64,000 nt of DNA. Origin: Bacteroides ihuae. GTDB taxonomy: Bacteria; Bacteroidota; Bacteroidia; Bacteroidales; Bacteroidaceae. The stretch spans positions 558,001 through 622,000 of the forward strand of contig NZ_FNVX01000005.1 in the NCBI RefSeq assembly GCF_900104585.1, given 5' to 3'. The notes below the pieces were generated by a model. It did not search any database. It was given only the letters and a program-made list of their open reading frames with translations, and was not told where the DNA came from. Below, one piece after another: positions 60,230 to 64,000 of the stretch. Position 1 is the first letter of the stretch, and each line of letters opens with the position of its first letter. The translations under genes and the position numbers were made by a program.

Positions 60230-61666
60230 ATGAATAGAAAAAACATTCAAAGAGAGACGCTGATTTTGTCTTTCTTTTTACTAGCAATGCTTAGTGCTCG
60301 GGCAGAAGTGAAACTACCCGCTATTTTTTCGGATGGTATGGTGATGCAACAGCTGTCAAATGCTAATTTTTGGGGAACGGCAACAGCCGGCAAGCAAGTG
60401 GTTATCATCACAGGATGGAATGCCAAGCAGTATCGCACGAAAGCGGATGCCGCAGGTCATTGGGCTGTTTCTGTGGCAACTCCTAAAGCAGGTGGTCCAT
60501 ACACCGTTTCTTTTAATGATGGAAAAGTAACAATATTGAAGGATGTACTTATCGGTGAAGTGTGGCTGTGCTCGGGACAAAGTAACATGGAAATGCCTAT
60601 GAAGGGATTTAAGAATCAACCGGTAGAAGGTGCTAATATGGATGTGCTGAAGAGTAAGAATCCGAAAATCCGTCTGTTCACCGTGAAGCGTACTTCCACT
60701 TTGTTGCCTCAGAACGATGTGGTAGGCAACTGGCAGGAAGCTACTCCTAAATCGGTTTATGAATTTAGTGCTACAGCTTATTACTTTGGTCGCTTAGTGC
60801 AAGAGTTACTCGATGTTCCCGTTGGCTTGGTGGTTACCGCTTGGGGCGGATCGGCTGCCGAAGCATGGATGACGGAAGATATGCTGAAAGCATTTCCTGA
60901 TGCAAAAATCCCTCGCACGGATGAAGACATCAAATCGAAAAACAGGACACCGACTGTGCTCTACAACGGTATGCTTCATCCATTGATTGGATTGACAATG
61001 AAAGGTGTAATCTGGTATCAGGGAGAAGATAACTATAACCGTGCGCATACGTATGCTGATATGTTTGCCACACTGATAAACGGATGGCGTGTAGCATGGA
61101 AGCAAGGAGATTTTCCTTTTTACTATTGCCAGATAGCTCCTTATGATTATGGAATTATCACTGAAAAAGGGAAAGAAATCATTAATTCTGCCTATCTTCG
61201 TGAGGCTCAGGCAAAAGTGGAGCAACGCGTGCCGAATACAGGGATGGCTGTTTTACTCGATGTAGGAATGGAAAAAGGCATTCATCCGGTGAAAAAACAA
61301 GTAGTCGGGGAGCGTTTGGCTCTATTGGCGTTGAGTAAAACGTATGGTGTTGAAGGAGTCAGTGGTGATAGCCCTTACTTTGATTCATTTGAGATAAAAA
61401 ACGATACGGTGATGGTGCATTTCGCGAATGCTCCGATGTGGATCACGGGAAAGAGTTGTTTCGAATCCAAACTGTTCACCGTGGCGGGAGCCGATAAGGT
61501 GTTTCATCCTGCTAAAGCATGGATTGTACGTAGTAAAATGTACGTGAAGAGTGAGGAAGTGCCTCATCCGGTGGCTGTGCGCTATGCTTTTGATAACTAT
61601 GTGGATGGCGATTTGTTTGGTGGCAATGGTTTGCCGATATCCTCCTTTCGTACGGATAACTGGTAG
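60230..61666 (+). CDS. Sialate O-acetylesterase-type carbohydrate esterase
   Basis: A 478-aa secreted SGNH-type esterase from the ATG at 60230, which begins a signal peptide (ending ARA). A longer frame from 60134 would overlap the GH106 gene by 88 bp without plausible protein sequence. The nucleophile block is CSGQSNMEM (S118), WYQGEDN is the third conserved block, and H352 in GIHPVKK is the likely catalytic histidine. Family members remove acetyl groups from sugars. RG-II is acetylated on its side chains, and the gene lies between GH106 and the GH139-type gene, so deacetylation of RG-II side chains is the best inference. Confidence 0.85.
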   Translation: MNRKNIQRETLILSFFLLAMLSARAEVKLPAIFSDGMVMQQLSNANFWGTATAGKQVVIITGWNAKQYRTKADAAGHWAVSVATPKAGGPYTVSFNDGKVTILKDVLIGEVWLCSGQSNMEMPMKGFKNQPVEGANMDVLKSKNPKIRLFTVKRTSTLLPQNDVVGNWQEATPKSVYEFSATAYYFGRLVQELLDVPVGLVVTAWGGSAAEAWMTEDMLKAFPDAKIPRTDEDIKSKNRTPTVLYNGMLHPLIGLTMKGVIWYQGEDNYNRAHTYADMFATLINGWRVAWKQGDFPFYYCQIAPYDYGIITEKGKEIINSAYLREAQAKVEQRVPNTGMAVLLDVGMEKGIHPVKKQVVGERLALLALSKTYGVEGVSGDSPYFDSFEIKNDTVMVHFANAPMWITGKSCFESKLFTVAGADKVFHPAKAWIVRSKMYVKSEEVPHPVAVRYAFDNYVDGDLFGGNGLPISSFRTDNW

Positions 61667-61681
61667 ATATAAAAGATATTT

Positions 61682-63907
61682 ATGAGGAAACTCTTTTCTA
61701 TAATAGTTGTGTTAATGATTGGCGTGCCGTCTCTTTGGAGTCAGCATGCCAATGTTGTTTGGAACAGTCCGAGTCGTAATTCTTCGGAATCGATGCCTTG
61801 TGGCGGCGGAGACATTGGATTGAACGTTTGGGTAGAGAAGGGTGATTTACTTTTTTACATTAGTCGGAGTGGCACGTTCGACGAGCATAACTGCCTCCTC
61901 AAACAGGGAAGAGTAAGGCTTCGCTTGTCTCCGAATCCATTTTTGAATGCGTCTGATTTCCGACAGGAACTGAAACTGAACGAGGGTTATGTAGAAGTAT
62001 CAGCCGGTGGAACGACCATACAACTTTGGGTGGATGTTTTTCATCCATTGATACATGTAGAGTTACAAAGTCGGCAGGCGCTTTCGGCAGAAGTCTTTTA
62101 CGAAAACTGGCGATACAAAGACCGCCTTATTCGCAAAGGGGAAGGACAGCAAAATTCTTATAAATGGGTGATGGCAGAGGGGCTTGCTACGACAAAAGAT
62201 TCTGTTGTGGCAAGTAAGAATGAAGTAATGTTTTACCATCATAATCCTTCCAATACAGTATTTGACGTAGCAGTGGCTCAGCAGGGAATGGATGCTGTGA
62301 AGGATAAGATGATGAACCCAATAAAGCATCTTACTTTTGGCGGCAAACTTTGGGGAAGCAACTTATCGTTTCTTGGGACGAAGGAAGATGTGTATGCCGG
62401 TACTGATTATCGGGCATGGCACTTTCGTTCTGTGAAGCCGACTCGCAAGCAGCAGATCCATATTGCTTTATATACGCAGCAAACTGCTGATATTGAGACT
62501 TGGAAGGAGGGGCTGACGCAGGTTATTACAGGAGATTTCCAAAAATATAAGAAGAGATCACATGCCTGGTGGAATGCTTTTTGGCAACGTAGTTTTATTG
62601 TTGCGAAGGGCGAAGCGGAACAGATTACCCGCAACTACACTTTGTTTCGCTACATGTTGGGTTGCAATGCATATGGCAGTGCACCTACGAAGTTTAATGG
62701 CGGTCTCTTCACGTTCGATCCTCTCCATGTAGATGAAAAGCTAAACTTTACGCCCGACTTTCGTAAGTGGGGTGGTGGAACGATGACGGCTCAAAATCAG
62801 CGATTGGTCTACTGGCCCATGTTGAAAAGTGGAGATGCCGATTTGATGATTCCCCAGTTTAAATTCTATCTGGCTATGCTCGGCAATGCGGAACTTCGTA
62901 GCAAAGTATATTGGAATCATCCGGGAGCTTGCTTTGCCGAACAGATTGAGAACTTTGGACTCCCCAATCCTGCCGAGTATGGATTTAAACGACCGGACTA
63001 TTTTGATAAGGGAATAGAATATAATGCTTGGCTGGAATATGAATGGGACACGGTGTTGGAGTTTTGTCAAATGATATTGGAAACCAAAGATTATGCAGGG
63101 GCAGACATCTCTCTATATCTGCCGCTGGTAGATAGTGCATTGACTTTCTTCGATGAACATTACCGCTATCTGGCTCGGCAACGCGGGCGCAAAGAACTAG
63201 ATGGCAATGGTCATTTGATTTTGTTTCCGGGTTCGGCTTGTGAAACGTATAAGATGACTAATAATGCTTCGAGCACCATTGCAGCTTTGCGTACGGTGTT
63301 GCAAACGTATGGTCGTAAACCGGAAATGCTAGCTAAGATTCCTCCTATTTCTCTGCGTACGGTCGGTGGGAAAGAGATGATTTCTCCCGCTAAAACGTGG
63401 GAACGAATCAATAACGTGGAGACTCCTCAGCTATATCCTGTTTTTCCATGGAGAATATATGGTGTGGGCAAAGATAGCTTAGAGATAGCTCGCAATACTT
63501 ATTTATATGATGCCGATGCATTGAAGTTTCGCAGTCATGTGGGCTGGAAGCAAGATAACATCTGGGCAGCTTGTTTGGGACTGACAGATGAGGCTAAACG
63601 TTTGACTCTTTTGAAGTTGGCTGACGGGCCGTATCGTTTTCCTGCTTTCTGGGGACCGGGCTTTGATTGGTCACCCGATCACAACTGGGGAGGTAGTGGC
63701 ATGATTGGTTTGCAAGAGATGCTGTTGCAGACCAATGGAGACAAAATATTGCTGTTTCCTGCATGGCCACCTGAATGGGACGTGCACTTTAAACTACATG
63801 CGCCTATGCAAACTACCGTGGAGGCAGAGTTGAAAGCAGGTAAACTAATCAACCTCAAAGTGACGCCGGAAAGCCGTCGGAAAGATATTGAATTATGGAT
63901 AAAATAA
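61682..63907 (+). CDS. GH139-type glycosidase (DUF5703 N terminus)
   Basis: A 741-aa secreted protein (signal peptide 1-20). The beginning, NVVWNSPSRNSSESMPCGGGDIGLNVWVEKGD, is the DUF5703 N-terminal beta domain, and the remainder is an (alpha/alpha)6-type barrel distantly like GH95 (GAPGACFAEQ-like GACFAEQIENFGLPNP, then WSPDHNWGGSGMIGLQEMLLQ). Its place behind GH106 and the esterase matches BT0984, the founding GH139 alpha-2-O-methyl-L-fucosidase of RG-II chain A. The family name is assigned from synteny and general resemblance; I could not verify it by alignment. It follows the esterase gene by 15 bp. Confidence 0.75.
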   Translation: MRKLFSIIVVLMIGVPSLWSQHANVVWNSPSRNSSESMPCGGGDIGLNVWVEKGDLLFYISRSGTFDEHNCLLKQGRVRLRLSPNPFLNASDFRQELKLNEGYVEVSAGGTTIQLWVDVFHPLIHVELQSRQALSAEVFYENWRYKDRLIRKGEGQQNSYKWVMAEGLATTKDSVVASKNEVMFYHHNPSNTVFDVAVAQQGMDAVKDKMMNPIKHLTFGGKLWGSNLSFLGTKEDVYAGTDYRAWHFRSVKPTRKQQIHIALYTQQTADIETWKEGLTQVITGDFQKYKKRSHAWWNAFWQRSFIVAKGEAEQITRNYTLFRYMLGCNAYGSAPTKFNGGLFTFDPLHVDEKLNFTPDFRKWGGGTMTAQNQRLVYWPMLKSGDADLMIPQFKFYLAMLGNAELRSKVYWNHPGACFAEQIENFGLPNPAEYGFKRPDYFDKGIEYNAWLEYEWDTVLEFCQMILETKDYAGADISLYLPLVDSALTFFDEHYRYLARQRGRKELDGNGHLILFPGSACETYKMTNNASSTIAALRTVLQTYGRKPEMLAKIPPISLRTVGGKEMISPAKTWERINNVETPQLYPVFPWRIYGVGKDSLEIARNTYLYDADALKFRSHVGWKQDNIWAACLGLTDEAKRLTLLKLADGPYRFPAFWGPGFDWSPDHNWGGSGMIGLQEMLLQTNGDKILLFPAWPPEWDVHFKLHAPMQTTVEAELKAGKLINLKVTPESRRKDIELWIK

Positions 63908-63921
63908 ACCCTATATACATC

Positions 63922-64000
63922 ATGAAACATACGTTATTTGATAATGATAATTCATTCCAAGGATATAAGCATATCACTGAAAATGCAGTGAAGTATACGT
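63922..64000 (+). CDS. Start of the next gene (truncated by window end)
   Basis: ATG at 63922 opens a frame to the end of the window, 14 bp after the GH139-type gene, beginning MKHTLFDNDNSFQGYKHITE. There is no signal peptide at this start. Only 26 residues are visible, and the product is not recognised. Its spacing suggests it belongs to the same operon. Confidence 0.5.
   Translation, partial: MKHTLFDNDNSFQGYKHITENAVKYT

Overview
The window is a chromosomal segment of a Bacteroides-type gut bacterium. The evidence is dense long glycoside-hydrolase genes with signal peptides or lipoboxes, -7 boxes of the Bacteroidota form TAnnTTTG, a fimbrillin lipoprotein, a DUF4373 protein and an almost complete lack of Shine-Dalgarno sequences. 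Species cannot be read from sequence alone.

Two blocks carry a degradation machine for the pectin rhamnogalacturonan-II (RG-II). Block 1 (1-21783) is one long operon with gaps of 3-60 bp: GH142 end, GH78, GH28, pectin methylesterase, GH95, GH140 apiosidase, GH78-GH33 fusion, GH127, GH141, GH78, then a terminator. Block 2 (40169-64000) holds GH138, GH137-GH2, two GH2 enzymes, GH106, a sialate-O-acetylesterase-type esterase and a GH139-type enzyme, interrupted by a 45-aa ORF, an AAA ATPase and a fimbrillin. The set GH137/138/139/140/141/142 is the signature of the RG-II loci described in B. thetaiotaomicron. Together these enzymes trim the side chains and the galacturonan backbone, mostly in the periplasm. 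No SusC/SusD pair or hybrid two-component regulator lies in the window, so import and control must be encoded outside it.

Between the blocks (about 22-40 kb) lies a mixed island. It has a GH3 enzyme, a TonB receptor with a strongly folded 5' leader, a HipA-like kinase/DUF3037 pair, a fluoride-riboswitch-controlled operon (enolase, CrcB fluoride channel, universal stress protein), a DUF4373 protein, a small lipoprotein, and a type VI-B CRISPR locus. The CRISPR locus has a 33-repeat array, a 1079-aa Cas13b with both RxxxxH HEPN motifs, and a three-helix membrane accessory protein, with no cas1/cas2. Promoter, accessory gene, cas13b and array all point along the minus strand. Spacers read on the plus strand look like sense protein-coding sequence, so minus-strand crRNAs would be antisense to mRNA, as expected for an RNA-targeting effector.

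Unexplained structure includes a 289-bp intergenic element bounded by perfect 30-bp inverted repeats, a 22-bp tandem repeat present at two loci in opposite orientation, and look-alike palindromes upstream of the DUF4373 and ATPase genes.
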